A stretch of DNA of 64,000 nt from Solibacillus sp. FSL R7-0682. GTDB taxonomy: Bacteria; Bacillota; Bacilli; Bacillales_A; Planococcaceae. Each line of letters begins with the position of its first letter. The stretch's first letter is position 1. A program made the translations under genes and the position numbers. Below, piece by piece: positions 31,189 through 41,501 of the stretch. Below the pieces are notes generated by a model. That model had not been told where the DNA came from, searched no databases, and saw nothing but the letters and a program-made list of their open reading frames with translations. The DNA lies in NCBI RefSeq assembly GCF_038005985.1, contig NZ_JBBOUI010000001.1, forward strand, positions 3,058,001 through 3,122,000, read 5' to 3'.

Positions 31189-31993
31189 TTTGTTCTTCCC
31201 CCTTTAAATTTTCTCCTTCAGTCGTTAAATCTAAAGAGTATTCATCAGAGAATGATCGATAATATGAACCAACTTCAATATTAACAATTCCCTTTTCATA
31301 AGTTTCATCGCTTTCTATTTGAGCAATTATTGATGGATAGTAGTTTAGTTTTTCAGCTAATGTATTGGCATCAGCACGCACTTCATACCCATCATTCATG
31401 TAGAGCGTAATCGCATATGGATCTGCTTCAGTTGGATTTGCTGTAATTTGTGAAATAAGTGACAGCACCTCTGGCTTCAAATCAGCCAATTGCTTTAGTA
31501 ATTTTTTTCTTAACGCCTCATCTTCAAAATTAAGAAATATCGGTGCCTCAATTGGCACAAGCTCGGTTGATTCATCAAATATGACACCATTGTCTAACAT
31601 TGGATAGAATGTGCCATCTTTAGAAATGTATGCAACTTTATGCCATTCCTCAATATTAATTTGAACATGATTAAACAGTTGGCGTTTTACTTCAACTGAT
31701 TTTACCCATTCGCTTTCACCTATTAGCGCTTCAACTTCCTCTACTTTAAAGCCCCACATGGAATCATTTATTTGTAACTTCGATTGTCCAATGTAAAACT
31801 CCTCATTTTTTAATTTCGCACCTTGAACATCAATTTTACTAATATCACTATAAGAAGATTGAAAATAAAGAAGTAATAAAATGATGAATAAAAATATAGT
31901 AATTAAAGCGAGAAATTTAAAATTTGTTCGCCGTTTTCTACGTTTTTTCATTGCGGGTACGCGTTCTGTTATGTCGATTATTTTTTCCATCAT
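31145..31993 (-). CDS. divIB: Cell-division protein DivIB/FtsQ
   Basis: Bitopic division protein that forms a complex with FtsL and DivIC and controls septal wall synthesis. It has a basic cytoplasmic N-terminus (KKRRKRRTNFK), a membrane segment (about residues 27-45), a POTRA domain starting near DISKIDVQG, and a Glu/Gln-rich tail. It has 282 residues. It directly follows the SEDS gene; in B. subtilis murG and murB lie between the two, but here the gap is only 14 bases. Confidence 0.92.
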   Translation of the reverse strand: MMEKIIDITERVPAMKKRRKRRTNFKFLALITIFLFIILLLLYFQSSYSDISKIDVQGAKLKNEEFYIGQSKLQINDSMWGFKVEEVEALIGESEWVKSVEVKRQLFNHVQINIEEWHKVAYISKDGTFYPMLDNGVIFDESTELVPIEAPIFLNFEDEALRKKLLKQLADLKPEVLSLISQITANPTEADPYAITLYMNDGYEVRADANTLAEKLNYYPSIIAQIESDETYEKGIVNIEVGSYYRSFSDEYSLDLTTEGENLKGEEQSDEQQDEPQEQSSE

Positions 31994-32007
31994 TTATACT
32001 CCTTTCT

Positions 32008-33060
32008 TCATTCATCAGAAAAATTTAATATTAATGCCACTGTCAGCCATACAACTAACAATGACGTCCCTCCATAACTTATAAAGGGTAGTGTTACTCC
32101 AGTAACAGGAAGTAAACTAATGACAACTCCTATGTTAAGAAATGCTTGCACTGCAATCATCGAGGTTAATGCACAAATAACATAAAAGTGAAATACTTTA
32201 TTGCAATTTAATGCTAATTTATAGCCGAAAACTAAAAAGCACGCAAAAATAAGCAGCAGTCCCATACCACCAACGAGTCCAACTTCCTCTAAAATGATTG
32301 AAAAAATAAAATCGTTTTGTGGTTCAGGCAAATATAAATATTTTTGTCTACTTTTTAATAATCCATGACCGAATAATCCTGCTGGCCCTATCGCAAGTAA
32401 TGACTGTACGGCCTGAAAGCCACTACCTAACGGATCTGCCCAAGGGTTAATAAAAGCTTCAATTCGTTTCAATCGATACGGAGCAGCAGCAATTAAACCT
32501 ACTAAACTCACAATACCGGTGAAAATAAATATTACATATAATTTAATTGGGTACTGTGCGATAAAGAATAACAGTAACGCCGAAACTAATAAAATAAATA
32601 CTGCACCAAAATCAGGCTGAAGCATAATCAGAAATGAAGGAAGAAATAGGACAACTAAATGTGACCATTTTACAATTCGTTGACCAGCCTTATGTTCTGA
32701 TAATAAAACACTTAAATAGATTAACGTCGATAATTTCGCTAGCTCTGCTGGTTGGATTGTTAACGATCCGACTCCAATCCAACTTTGTGAACCATTTCGA
32801 ACAATACCTATTCCCGGTATTAAAACAGCAATTAATAATAGAAGGGATAGAATATAGAAAGCCCGCCAAATATGAGGCTTTTTTAGCCCCTTTACATTCA
32901 TGAGCACGAAGCAACTAACGAGCGCTAATCCAAAATAAATACCTTGCTTAATATAGAAGGGAGTTTGTCCATCGTAATGGACAAGACTCCAATACGTTCC
33001 AGCGGAATAAATAAACACAATTCCGACTAGTGATAAAATAAACGCACTTAGAAAAAACAT
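32008..33060 (-). CDS. spoVE: SEDS-family glycosyltransferase FtsW/SpoVE
   Basis: Polytopic membrane enzyme that polymerises lipid II together with a class B penicillin-binding protein. About ten hydrophobic segments are seen, with VFIYSAG near the N-terminus, QPDFGAVFI in the middle and LPFISYGGTSLL near the C-terminus, all family signatures. By position (dcw cluster, with spoVD) it matches B. subtilis spoVE, though it could act as vegetative FtsW. The ATG at 33060 has no ribosome site. An in-frame CTG at 33081, with AAAGGA eight bases upstream, would add SQQYRR before the first membrane segment and may be the true start. Confidence 0.9.
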   Translation of the reverse strand: MFFLSAFILSLVGIVFIYSAGTYWSLVHYDGQTPFYIKQGIYFGLALVSCFVLMNVKGLKKPHIWRAFYILSLLLLIAVLIPGIGIVRNGSQSWIGVGSLTIQPAELAKLSTLIYLSVLLSEHKAGQRIVKWSHLVVLFLPSFLIMLQPDFGAVFILLVSALLLFFIAQYPIKLYVIFIFTGIVSLVGLIAAAPYRLKRIEAFINPWADPLGSGFQAVQSLLAIGPAGLFGHGLLKSRQKYLYLPEPQNDFIFSIILEEVGLVGGMGLLLIFACFLVFGYKLALNCNKVFHFYVICALTSMIAVQAFLNIGVVISLLPVTGVTLPFISYGGTSLLVVWLTVALILNFSDE

Positions 33061-33096
33061 TCGTCTATATTGCTGCGACAGTGTAACTATCCTTTC

Positions 33097-34449
33097 TTAT
33101 GAAAGTTTCATAACACGATCAATAAATAGGTCGCCTCGGATTTCAAAGCTTGTATGCTGATCCCAACTTGCACATGCAGGTGATAATAAAATAACATCAC
33201 CAACGTCTGATAATTTTGCTGCATAGCCTACAGCGTCCTCTACATCAATCGCACGCACAATATTTGTAATACCGCACGATTTTGCAAACTCAATAAAGCG
33301 TAATGCGGTCTCTCCAAATGCAACGACCGCTTTAACTGTTTTCATTTCTTCTCTTAACTCTTCAAATGAATGTCCACGATCTAAACCACCGGCTAGAAGG
33401 ACAATTGGTTGACTAAATGCTGCTAGGGCACTTTTCGTCGCTAATACGTTTGTTGCTTTTGAGTCGTTATATATTTTTCTCCCTTGCCATTCACGGACAA
33501 ATTGTGTACGGTGACGAACACCAGCAAATGTCGATAAAATTTGTTTAATGGCATCGATTGGGCAATTTTGTAAAAGGGATGCAGCAACTGCACATAATAT
33601 ATTTTCTAAATTATGTTTACCTGGTAATACGATTTCGCTACGATTTAAAATCGCTTCACCTTGCCAATAAATATTTTCATCATCCGCACTTATTCCTTGC
33701 TGTGCTTTTCCTTTAGTCGAAAAAGGGATAAGTTGTGCATTTGATTGCTCTGCATACCCCCTCACTACTTCTTGATCCGCATTGTAAATAAAGTAATCTT
33801 CATTCGTTTGATTTCGCGTTACACCAAATTTTGCCTCCGCATATTCTTCAAACGTACCATGATAGTCTAAATGTGCTTCATACAAATTTGTCAAAATGGC
33901 AATCTTCGGTTTAAATGTACGAGTTCCCATTAATTGGAACGATGACAATTCCGTTACAATAATTTGATCTTTTGTTGCTTCTGCAGCAACACCACACGCA
34001 ACGGTACCAATATTTCCGGCAATTAACGGCTGCTTTTTTGCCGCTTCTAGCATTTCAAATACCAACGTTGTCGTAGTTGTTTTACCATTTGAGCCTGTAA
34101 TACCGATAAACGGTGCCTCACTTACTAAATAAGCAAGCTCCATTTCAGTAATAACAGGGATGCTTTTTTCCAACGCGTCTGCAATAATTGGATTTGAATA
34201 TGGAATTCCTGGATTTTTCACTACTAATTCAAAGCCCTCATCTAATAAATCTTCTGGATGACGTCCACAAATAACTGTGATGCCTTTTGATAAAAGCTCC
34301 TGTGCTTCAGGATTTGCATCAAAAGGCTTCGCATCATTTACTGTTACAAATGCCCCTAACTTATGCAGCAATTCTGCCGCCGCTACACCACTTCTTGCTA
34401 AACCTAACACTAATACTTTTTTAGACTGTAAACCTTCATATTCAATCAT
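33097..34449 (-). CDS. murD: UDP-N-acetylmuramoyl-alanine:D-glutamate ligase
   Basis: Cytoplasmic ATP-dependent ligase that adds D-glutamate to UDP-MurNAc-L-Ala. An N-terminal Rossmann-type loop (VLGLARSG) is followed by the ATP loop GITGSNGKTTT (about residue 112) and a later HRTQFV and NDSKATN motif. The ATG at 34449 overlaps the mraY stop (ATGA), has GGAGG about seven bases upstream, and gives 450 residues, as in Bacillus. The 28 extra upstream codons are mraY in another frame. Confidence 0.96.
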   Translation of the reverse strand: MIEYEGLQSKKVLVLGLARSGVAAAELLHKLGAFVTVNDAKPFDANPEAQELLSKGITVICGRHPEDLLDEGFELVVKNPGIPYSNPIIADALEKSIPVITEMELAYLVSEAPFIGITGSNGKTTTTTLVFEMLEAAKKQPLIAGNIGTVACGVAAEATKDQIIVTELSSFQLMGTRTFKPKIAILTNLYEAHLDYHGTFEEYAEAKFGVTRNQTNEDYFIYNADQEVVRGYAEQSNAQLIPFSTKGKAQQGISADDENIYWQGEAILNRSEIVLPGKHNLENILCAVAASLLQNCPIDAIKQILSTFAGVRHRTQFVREWQGRKIYNDSKATNVLATKSALAAFSQPIVLLAGGLDRGHSFEELREEMKTVKAVVAFGETALRFIEFAKSCGITNIVRAIDVEDAVGYAAKLSDVGDVILLSPACASWDQHTSFEIRGDLFIDRVMKLS

Positions 34450-35420
34450 AATAACGCCTCCGCTAATACTGCTATAAGTGCTACAATACATCCAGTTGAC
34501 CAAAATACGATAACTACTTTCCATTCTGACCAACCTGATAGTTCAAAGTGATGATGAATTGGGCTCATTTTAAAAATACGTTTTTTTCGAAGCTTAAAGC
34601 TACCGACTTGTAAAATAACCGATAACGTTTCAATAACGAAAACTAAGCCTATTAATAATAATAGAAACTCTTGCTTTACTAGAACAGAAATCATAGCTAA
34701 AGCACCACCTAAAGCTAATGAACCTGTATCACCCATAAATACTTTCGCAGGGTTTGCATTGAAAATTAAAAACCCTAATAACGCGCCTGTTACAGCAAAG
34801 GCGAATAATGCAATGTCCGCCTGTTCATTAAATAATGCGATAACACCAAAAGCAGCAAAAGCAATCGAGGCAGTTCCTGATACAAGCCCGTCAAGTCCGT
34901 CTGTTAAGTTAACTGCATTTGAAAATCCAACTAACCAAAAAATTAAAAATGCCACATAAAATATCCCTAAATCAACTGACAAGTCCGTATAAGGAATACC
35001 TACTGTTGTATCAAAAGATCCTAAACGTAATAATAAAAATGCAGCAATAGAAATGGCAATTTGCCCGATTAATTTTTGAATTGATGTTAATCCTAAATTA
35101 CGTTTAAATATTACTTTTAATCCGTCATCTAAAAATCCGATAACCCCAAATCCAACTAAAACAAGTAATAGTACAACTGTTTGCGTTGTTAACAATTCAA
35201 AAACGAGTGCGACAACAATCGTCGATACAATAATCGCCAGTAAGAAAATTAAACCACCCATTGTTGGTGTACCAGCTTTTTTCATATGCGATTGTGGGCC
35301 CTCTTCACGAATGCTTTGACCAAACTTTAATCTTCGAAGCATCGGAATGCCGATTGGTGCTAAAATGACCGTTAGTAAAAATGAAGATACAAGTATGGTC
35401 AATGTTGTTGATAATGTCAT
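34446..35420 (-). CDS. mraY: Phospho-MurNAc-pentapeptide transferase MraY
   Basis: Membrane enzyme that transfers phospho-MurNAc-pentapeptide to undecaprenyl phosphate, forming lipid I. Ten hydrophobic segments are seen, with the catalytic region FLDDGLKV (about residues 94-101), NLTDGLDGL (about 171) and the C-terminal MSPIHHHFELSGW motif. It has 324 residues. It is followed by murD in overlap. In Bacillus murE sits between spoVD and mraY; here that gap is only 88 bases and empty. Confidence 0.97.
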   Translation of the reverse strand: MTLSTTLTILVSSFLLTVILAPIGIPMLRRLKFGQSIREEGPQSHMKKAGTPTMGGLIFLLAIIVSTIVVALVFELLTTQTVVLLLVLVGFGVIGFLDDGLKVIFKRNLGLTSIQKLIGQIAISIAAFLLLRLGSFDTTVGIPYTDLSVDLGIFYVAFLIFWLVGFSNAVNLTDGLDGLVSGTASIAFAAFGVIALFNEQADIALFAFAVTGALLGFLIFNANPAKVFMGDTGSLALGGALAMISVLVKQEFLLLLIGLVFVIETLSVILQVGSFKLRKKRIFKMSPIHHHFELSGWSEWKVVIVFWSTGCIVALIAVLAEALL

Positions 35421-35508
35421 AATAAATCTCCTTTAAATCTTCTGTCTGTAGAAACGTCCTTCACTATAATAGTTGTTTTAGGTGGATTTTAAAAGGTACA
35501 AATACAAT

Positions 35509-37425
35509 TTAATCTCCTAAATATAAGTGAACTACATCCGTTTGATGGATGACACTGTTCGATTCGGGCATTTGACGTATGACTTTGCTTCCTGAACCAT
35601 GCCATTCGGTCTTGTATGGATATAGATTTGAAATAATCTCATCTTTTGTTAATCCAACAAAGTTCGGGACACGTTCTGTTAATTCGTCACCCCAGACATA
35701 TTTACGCTCTAACTGATTTTCTTGCTTTTCTATTTGTAAAAGTGGTGCCGCGTCTTCAATAATCTGCCCTACAATCGGTGCCGCAATAACACTACCAAAT
35801 TGCAATGAACTCTTTGGATGATCAATTGCTACATAAATCAGTATTTCTGGATCGTTTGCAGGTGCAAAACCTATAAATGAAACAATATAATCACCATCTT
35901 TATAGCGACCATTTTCAACCTTTTGAGCAGTTCCAGTTTTACCAGCAATTCGTAAGCCATCTCTATACGCTTGACGCCCCGAGCCGTTAGCAACAACGGA
36001 TTCTAGCGATTCCCTTACAATTTTCGATGTTTCTTCACTTACAACTTTCCCCTTCACAACCGGTTCGTTTTCAAGAAGGACTTTTTTTGATTCTGAATCA
36101 ATAACTTTTGATACGACATAAGGCTGATAGAGTGTTCCTCCATTAATTGCAGCAGCGACTGCCTGCACTTGCTGAATCGGTGTGACGGATATTCCTTGCC
36201 CAAAAGAAGTAGTCGCATGCTCAACAGGACCAAAAGCATCTTTTGAAAACAATATCCCCGATGATTCACCCGCAATATTGGAACCTGTCTTTTTCCCAAA
36301 GCCAAAACGATGAATATAATCGAGCAATTTTGTAGAACCTACACGCTGCCCTAATTCAATAAAGCCCGGGTTACAGGAATTCTCTACAACTTCAAAGAAG
36401 TTTTGGTGTCCATGCCCTTCTCGTTTCCAACAGCGTAGTCTTGCCCCTTCTACCATTGTATAACCGGCGTCATGAAAGTGATCATGTTCCATATCTACTA
36501 CACCTTCTTCAATTGCAGCACTTAATGTTATAATTTTGAACGTTGAACCCGGCTCATACGACATAAATACTGGAAGATTTCGATTGTAAATGGCAGGGTC
36601 TACTTCTGCGAAATTTGCTGGGTCGTACGTTGGGAAAGAAGCAAGTGCTAATATTTCTCCACTTTTTGGGTTCATTGCAATCGCTAATGCCTGATCTGCA
36701 TCATATGATAGCATCGCTTGTGAAAGCTCACGCTCCACAATTTTCTGTAACTCAATATCAATTGTTAGCTCCAGAGTCGCACCGTCTTTCCCATCTTTCC
36801 ATTCATCATCTACGTGCTCCAAAGAAACTCCTTTTGCATCAGTAAATAATCGTATTGCAGCGTCGGAGCCGGTTAATAATTTATCAAATTCATATTCGAT
36901 TCCAGCCAAGCCTTGATTATCTACACCTGTAAAGCCGATTAAACGAGCGAGTAAGTTGCCATTCGGATACGATCTAACATAGTCAACCCCACTATACAAT
37001 CCAGGTATTTGCATTTGTTGTAACGTAACTGCTTGCTCATATGTGATATTCTTTGCCTCAGGTGCAATTTTCACAAGAGATATTCGCTGCTCCAATTTTT
37101 TCAGAATGGCATCTCGATCTTTGTTTAATACTTGTGAAATTGCTGTGGCGACTTCCTCTTTTTCTGCATTTTGCGATGGCATAAAATACAATGTAGGGGC
37201 AAGTTTATTCGAAACGATAATCTCACCATTACGGTCCGTTATTTTCCCTCGCTCGGAGTGAAATGGTATTTCCCGATCCCAATTTTGCTTTGCCAATGTC
37301 GAAAGTTCATCATACTGAACCAGCTGCAGGAACAGTAATTTAACAAAAATCGCCACGCCGTATAAACCAAATGCGATGGCGATCCATGTTAAACGCTTTT
37401 TAGATTTTGTAGTTACCCACTTCAA
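35509..37425 (-). CDS. spoVD: Stage V sporulation protein D (class B penicillin-binding protein)
   Basis: Transpeptidase needed for spore cortex synthesis. After one membrane segment and the dimerisation domain come the active-site serine in PGSTFK (about residue 300), the SCN motif within ENSCNPGF, and KTGT. One PASTA domain closes the protein (VPNFVGLTKDEI to the end), matching SpoVD rather than PbpB. ARLRCWKREGHG is also SpoVD-like. I choose the TTG at 37425, with GAGGTG seven bases upstream, giving 638 residues; the upstream ATG at 37449 lacks a ribosome site. Confidence 0.94.
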   Translation of the reverse strand: MKWVTTKSKKRLTWIAIAFGLYGVAIFVKLLFLQLVQYDELSTLAKQNWDREIPFHSERGKITDRNGEIIVSNKLAPTLYFMPSQNAEKEEVATAISQVLNKDRDAILKKLEQRISLVKIAPEAKNITYEQAVTLQQMQIPGLYSGVDYVRSYPNGNLLARLIGFTGVDNQGLAGIEYEFDKLLTGSDAAIRLFTDAKGVSLEHVDDEWKDGKDGATLELTIDIELQKIVERELSQAMLSYDADQALAIAMNPKSGEILALASFPTYDPANFAEVDPAIYNRNLPVFMSYEPGSTFKIITLSAAIEEGVVDMEHDHFHDAGYTMVEGARLRCWKREGHGHQNFFEVVENSCNPGFIELGQRVGSTKLLDYIHRFGFGKKTGSNIAGESSGILFSKDAFGPVEHATTSFGQGISVTPIQQVQAVAAAINGGTLYQPYVVSKVIDSESKKVLLENEPVVKGKVVSEETSKIVRESLESVVANGSGRQAYRDGLRIAGKTGTAQKVENGRYKDGDYIVSFIGFAPANDPEILIYVAIDHPKSSLQFGSVIAAPIVGQIIEDAAPLLQIEKQENQLERKYVWGDELTERVPNFVGLTKDEIISNLYPYKTEWHGSGSKVIRQMPESNSVIHQTDVVHLYLGD

Positions 37426-37485
37426 ATTTTGACACCTCACATAAAACAAAGTATGTCTTGAGGTGATAATCTATTCAAATTCGAC

Positions 37486-39708
37486 TTAATCTTGCGGGAG
37501 TTCTTCTTCCAATTCTCCTTCTTCCATGTTTTCAGGTGGTGGCGTCAAATGTTTTTCTTCTGGTGTCATTAACTTCACGACAATTGGAGATTGGTCATTC
37601 GCAACCGTCCCTTGTGACATACTTTGACTTTCAACAAATCCGTCGCCAAATATTTCAATTGGAAGCTTAGATAATGTTTTATAAACGAGTAGATTTCTTA
37701 ACGACCAATTTTCAAATGAAGGTAATGTGATTGCACCCTCTGTTTTTAGGAAAACGATACTCCCTTTTGTTAGGGAGGCACCCTCTTTCGGGAATTGTTC
37801 TACAATTTGACCACCTTCGCCAATAATAATTGGTTGCAAGCCATCACTTTGTAGTTCTGTCACAACTTTATCTGTTTGTTGGCCTTCCATATTTGTAATA
37901 GCTTTTGTTTGAACCTCTGCAACGTCAGTTGGATTAATATTCAAGTATTTCAAACTATTTAGTGCGACTGAATTAAATACTTGCGACACTGGATCAGAGC
38001 CTACTTCTGTTGCAGCAAGTTTTGGTTTTGCTACTGCAATATAAACAATTATTTGTGGATCATCCACTGGTGCCATTCCTAAGAAGGAGTACAGGAATTC
38101 ATTCTTCCCCCAGTCATACCCCTTACCATTTGATTTAGGCATTTGGGCAGTACCTGTTTTCCCAGCTACCTCATATCCTTCAATTTGGAATCGTTTCGCA
38201 TTTCCTGCTTCTCCATAAACCGTAGATGCTAATAACTCACGTACTGCTTTAGCAGTATCTGACTTAATTGGTTGCCCCTTTTCAGTAGGCTTTGAATCGA
38301 CAACAATTTCCCCAGTATTTGGATTAACAATTTTATCAATAACATACGGTTGCATCATTTTTCCGTCATTTGCAATGGCAGTTAAACCTTGAATGAGCTG
38401 TATTGGTGTTACAGTTGAACCTTGACCAAATGCCGTTGTATATTTTTCTAACGGATAACGAGAATTAATGACACCACTTGCTTCACCAGGTAAATCAATC
38501 CCAGTTTTTTTACCAAATCCAAAATCAACTAAATAGTCTTCAAATGTGTCCCATCCCATAATATCAAGCAAGTTGGTCATGGCCGTATTAGAGGATCGCT
38601 GAAATCCTTCTAAATACTTAATTGTTCCCCAACCGTATGTATTGTGGTCGCGTATAGTATCTCCATACACCTTATAAGAGCCGGATTTATAATAATCATT
38701 CGGATGCCAATTATTTGAATCAATTGCTGCAGCTACTGTAAATGTTTTCATTGTTGAGCCTGGTTCAATCGTATTTTCAATGACATCATTTAGCCAGTTT
38801 CCATCTAAACCTTCACGGGTATCTGGATTAAAGGTAGGACGCTGTGACATCGCTAATATCTCACCCGTTTTTGGGTTTGCGATAACCCCAATCATCGACT
38901 GTGGATCGTATTTCGTATTTACGCGAGACATTGCATCATCTAAAAAATTTTGTATTGTTTTATCAATTGTTAAATAAATGTCATTTCCGTCCTGAGCTTC
39001 TTGCACGACTTTATCACTATTTGGCAATAAATAGTTTTTCGCATCACGTTGATACGTCAATTTCCCGTCGGTACCTGTTAACTGTTTATTGTAAATAGAT
39101 TCAAGTCCCATTTTCCCCACAACTTCTGAATTTCCATCCTTGTCTGTTTCACGAACAGCAAAGCCAATTAAATGTGAGGCAAACGCACCGTTTGGATAGT
39201 AACGTTTTTTATCACTGAATAAAATGATCCCTGGAATTTCTAATGCTTCAATCTGTTTCTTTGTTTCATGGCTAATGCCTCGACCGGCTAATCCAAACTC
39301 TACTTGATAAGTATCTTTATTAGGATCTGGTGTCAGCCGATCTAAAATCTTTTCCTCATCCATCGGAATATACTGAGCAAGTAATCTTGCAGCTTCAGCT
39401 TTATCTACAACATGTCTTGGTTTTTTTGGATTTTCTGTTGCCTTTTCACTAATGACTGCAACAAGTCGATAACTTAACGTATCTTCTGCGATCACATTCG
39501 CATTTCTGTCCAATATTTTCCCTCTATCCGCCGATAAAACATACCCTGTTTGATACTTTGCTAATGCTTCCGTTTCTAACTCATGTCCGTTTACTACACC
39601 TGTCGCTTGAATCGACACAAAACGCCAAAATAATAGTAAAAAGAGCCCTCCAAAAAAAATAAACATTAGAAAGGCTCCATACTGGTAACGAAATTTTCTC
39701 TTTTTCAT
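37486..39708 (-). CDS. pbpB: Penicillin-binding protein 2B (septal transpeptidase)
   Basis: Essential class B transpeptidase for septal peptidoglycan, partner of FtsW and the FtsL-DivIB-DivIC complex. It has a membrane anchor (about residues 12-30), the PGSTMK active-site box (about 310), SSN in FQRSSNTAM, and KTGTAQ. Two C-terminal PASTA-like repeats (about 600-715) and an acidic tail follow. At 740 residues it is slightly longer than B. subtilis PbpB. Its ATG overlaps the ftsL stop by four bases. Confidence 0.95.
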   Translation of the reverse strand: MKKRKFRYQYGAFLMFIFFGGLFLLLFWRFVSIQATGVVNGHELETEALAKYQTGYVLSADRGKILDRNANVIAEDTLSYRLVAVISEKATENPKKPRHVVDKAEAARLLAQYIPMDEEKILDRLTPDPNKDTYQVEFGLAGRGISHETKKQIEALEIPGIILFSDKKRYYPNGAFASHLIGFAVRETDKDGNSEVVGKMGLESIYNKQLTGTDGKLTYQRDAKNYLLPNSDKVVQEAQDGNDIYLTIDKTIQNFLDDAMSRVNTKYDPQSMIGVIANPKTGEILAMSQRPTFNPDTREGLDGNWLNDVIENTIEPGSTMKTFTVAAAIDSNNWHPNDYYKSGSYKVYGDTIRDHNTYGWGTIKYLEGFQRSSNTAMTNLLDIMGWDTFEDYLVDFGFGKKTGIDLPGEASGVINSRYPLEKYTTAFGQGSTVTPIQLIQGLTAIANDGKMMQPYVIDKIVNPNTGEIVVDSKPTEKGQPIKSDTAKAVRELLASTVYGEAGNAKRFQIEGYEVAGKTGTAQMPKSNGKGYDWGKNEFLYSFLGMAPVDDPQIIVYIAVAKPKLAATEVGSDPVSQVFNSVALNSLKYLNINPTDVAEVQTKAITNMEGQQTDKVVTELQSDGLQPIIIGEGGQIVEQFPKEGASLTKGSIVFLKTEGAITLPSFENWSLRNLLVYKTLSKLPIEIFGDGFVESQSMSQGTVANDQSPIVVKLMTPEEKHLTPPPENMEEGELEEELPQD

Positions 39709-40079
39709 TCTCCCGGCACTACCTTCACATTTTTCTCATTTAGTGTTAAACCGAGTTCTTTCGCTTTTTCCCAAATACGTTCGTGAGTAGAAAGTTCACT
39801 CACACGTACTTTAAGATCTACATTATCGTTTGTTACTTCAGTAATTTCGCGTTCAATTTTTTGAATTTCCATACTCTTGGCTTGGATTTCTCCTTGCGTA
39901 TGTAATATAGAAACAGCGAAAGATGCGACAACAATAGAAAAAATAATAAATAAAACTTTTTCCCGAACAGAAAACAGCATAGGCTTTCGCTTTTTCGGCG
40001 GTATAATCTGCCTCTGTTGCTCTAATTCAGGCAATTCGGGTTGGTTCTGGATGTATGTTTGTCTAACTCTTACTGCCAT
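39705..40079 (-). CDS. ftsL: Cell-division protein FtsL
   Basis: Small bitopic protein with a basic cytoplasmic N-terminus, one membrane segment (about residues 43-60) and a leucine-zipper-like periplasm-side coiled coil (about 66-115). It stabilises DivIC and DivIB and activates septal synthesis. At 124 residues it fits the family, which is poorly conserved in sequence; position between rsmH and pbpB is the strongest support. Confidence 0.9.
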   Translation of the reverse strand: MAVRVRQTYIQNQPELPELEQQRQIIPPKKRKPMLFSVREKVLFIIFSIVVASFAVSILHTQGEIQAKSMEIQKIEREITEVTNDNVDLKVRVSELSTHERIWEKAKELGLTLNEKNVKVVPGE

Positions 40080-40082
40080 AGC

Positions 40083-41033
40083 TTACCCACGTCCTTTATC
40101 GTTAATTTTTTCAGCAATACGAAGCTTTGCTGAACGTGAACGATTATTTGCTTCTAACTCCTCGTCTGTTGGTAAAATTGGTTTTCTAGTAACTAATTTA
40201 AGTACTGGTTTCATATGTTCTGGGATAATTGGTAATCCTGGTGGTAAATCTGGTAATGACGAAGCCTCTTTAAATAATGTTTTTGTTAAACGGTCTTCTA
40301 AAGAATGGAATGTAATTACACTAATACGACCACCAATTGCTAATACATCAATTGCATCCACTAACGAATCTTCCGCTGCACCTAGTTCATCATTTACGGC
40401 AATACGAATCGCTTGAAAAATTCGTTTTGCAGGATGTCCACCCTTTCGTCGGGCCGGTGCTGGAATGCCATCTTTAATTAAATCTACTAATTGTCCTGTT
40501 GTTTCTACTGGTGCAATTGCCCGAGCTTGTTCAATTTTCCTAGCTACTTGTTTAGAAAACTTCTCCTCACCATAGCGGAAGAAAATTCGCACTAAATTAT
40601 CATATGACCATTCATTCACTACATGATAGGCAGTAAGTTCCGCTGTTTGGTCCATACGCATATCAAGGGGTGCATCATGATGATAACTAAAGCCGCGCTC
40701 CGGAGTATCTAATTGTGGTGATGAAACACCTAAATCATATAAAATCCCATCAACTTGATGGATATTTAGCTTTTCAAGTTCTTCCTTTAAATAACGGAAG
40801 TTCGAATGCACAAACGTTACACGATCTAAATAATCAGCTAGTCGTACTTTCGCATTTTCAATTGCAATTGTATCTTGGTCAAAACAAATTAATCGACCTT
40901 TTGATGATAGTTGTCTTACTAAGTATTCACTATGTCCTGCACCACCTAAAGTACAATCCACATAAATACCATCTGGATTGATGTTCAACCCATCAACAGT
41001 TTCTTTCAATAATACGGTTGTATGATCGAACAT
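40083..41033 (-). CDS. rsmH: 16S rRNA m4C1402 methyltransferase RsmH (MraW)
   Basis: SAM-dependent enzyme that N4-methylates C1402 of 16S rRNA. The SAM motif [15 protein letters not shown] (about residues 25-39) and the later [11 protein letters not shown] and FHSLEDR motifs are characteristic. It has 316 residues. It follows mraZ by 26 bases and precedes ftsL by three, as in nearly all dcw clusters. Confidence 0.97.
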   Translation of the reverse strand: MFDHTTVLLKETVDGLNINPDGIYVDCTLGGAGHSEYLVRQLSSKGRLICFDQDTIAIENAKVRLADYLDRVTFVHSNFRYLKEELEKLNIHQVDGILYDLGVSSPQLDTPERGFSYHHDAPLDMRMDQTAELTAYHVVNEWSYDNLVRIFFRYGEEKFSKQVARKIEQARAIAPVETTGQLVDLIKDGIPAPARRKGGHPAKRIFQAIRIAVNDELGAAEDSLVDAIDVLAIGGRISVITFHSLEDRLTKTLFKEASSLPDLPPGLPIIPEHMKPVLKLVTRKPILPTDEELEANNRSRSAKLRIAEKINDKGRG

Positions 41034-41059
41034 TTCTAGAGCACCTCTTAGAGCTTGAT

Positions 41060-41491
41060 TTAAAAATCAAAGCCAATTAAATTTTCTGCAATATCACTAA
41101 AGGATTCAGCCGATTCATCAAAGTATGTTTCCCAAGCATCTTTAGCCCAAATCTCTATCTTACTTGATACACCTAATACGACACATTCTTTTTCAAGATT
41201 TGCGTGTTTAATTAATGTGGACGGTAGATTAATTCGACCCTGCTTGTCTATTTCTACTTCGGTAGCGCCAGAAAAGAAAAATCGTGCAAAGGCACGAGCA
41301 TCTTTTTTCGTCATCGGTAAATCTTTTAATTTTTCTTCAAGTTTTCGCCATTCATCCATAGGATAACCCAAAATACATTGATCAAGTCCACGTGTAATTA
41401 CAAAATTTTCACCAAGTAGTTCGCGAAATTTTGCAGGTACAATCATGCGTCCTTTAATATCAATAGAATGCTGGAATTCACCCATGAACAT
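41060..41491 (-). CDS. mraZ: Transcriptional regulator MraZ
   Basis: AbrB-fold protein that forms a ring and binds repeats upstream of its own operon. Both halves of the duplicated domain show the family DxKGR ([11 protein letters not shown]) and DKQGRINLP motifs. I choose the ATG at 41491 (MFMGEFQHS), giving 143 residues as in B. subtilis, with GGGGTG six bases upstream. A GTG three codons earlier is open but would displace the ribosome site. It is the first gene of the division and wall cluster. Confidence 0.96.
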   Translation of the reverse strand: MFMGEFQHSIDIKGRMIVPAKFRELLGENFVITRGLDQCILGYPMDEWRKLEEKLKDLPMTKKDARAFARFFFSGATEVEIDKQGRINLPSTLIKHANLEKECVVLGVSSKIEIWAKDAWETYFDESAESFSDIAENLIGFDF

Positions 41492-41501
41492 GCTACTCAC
41501 C

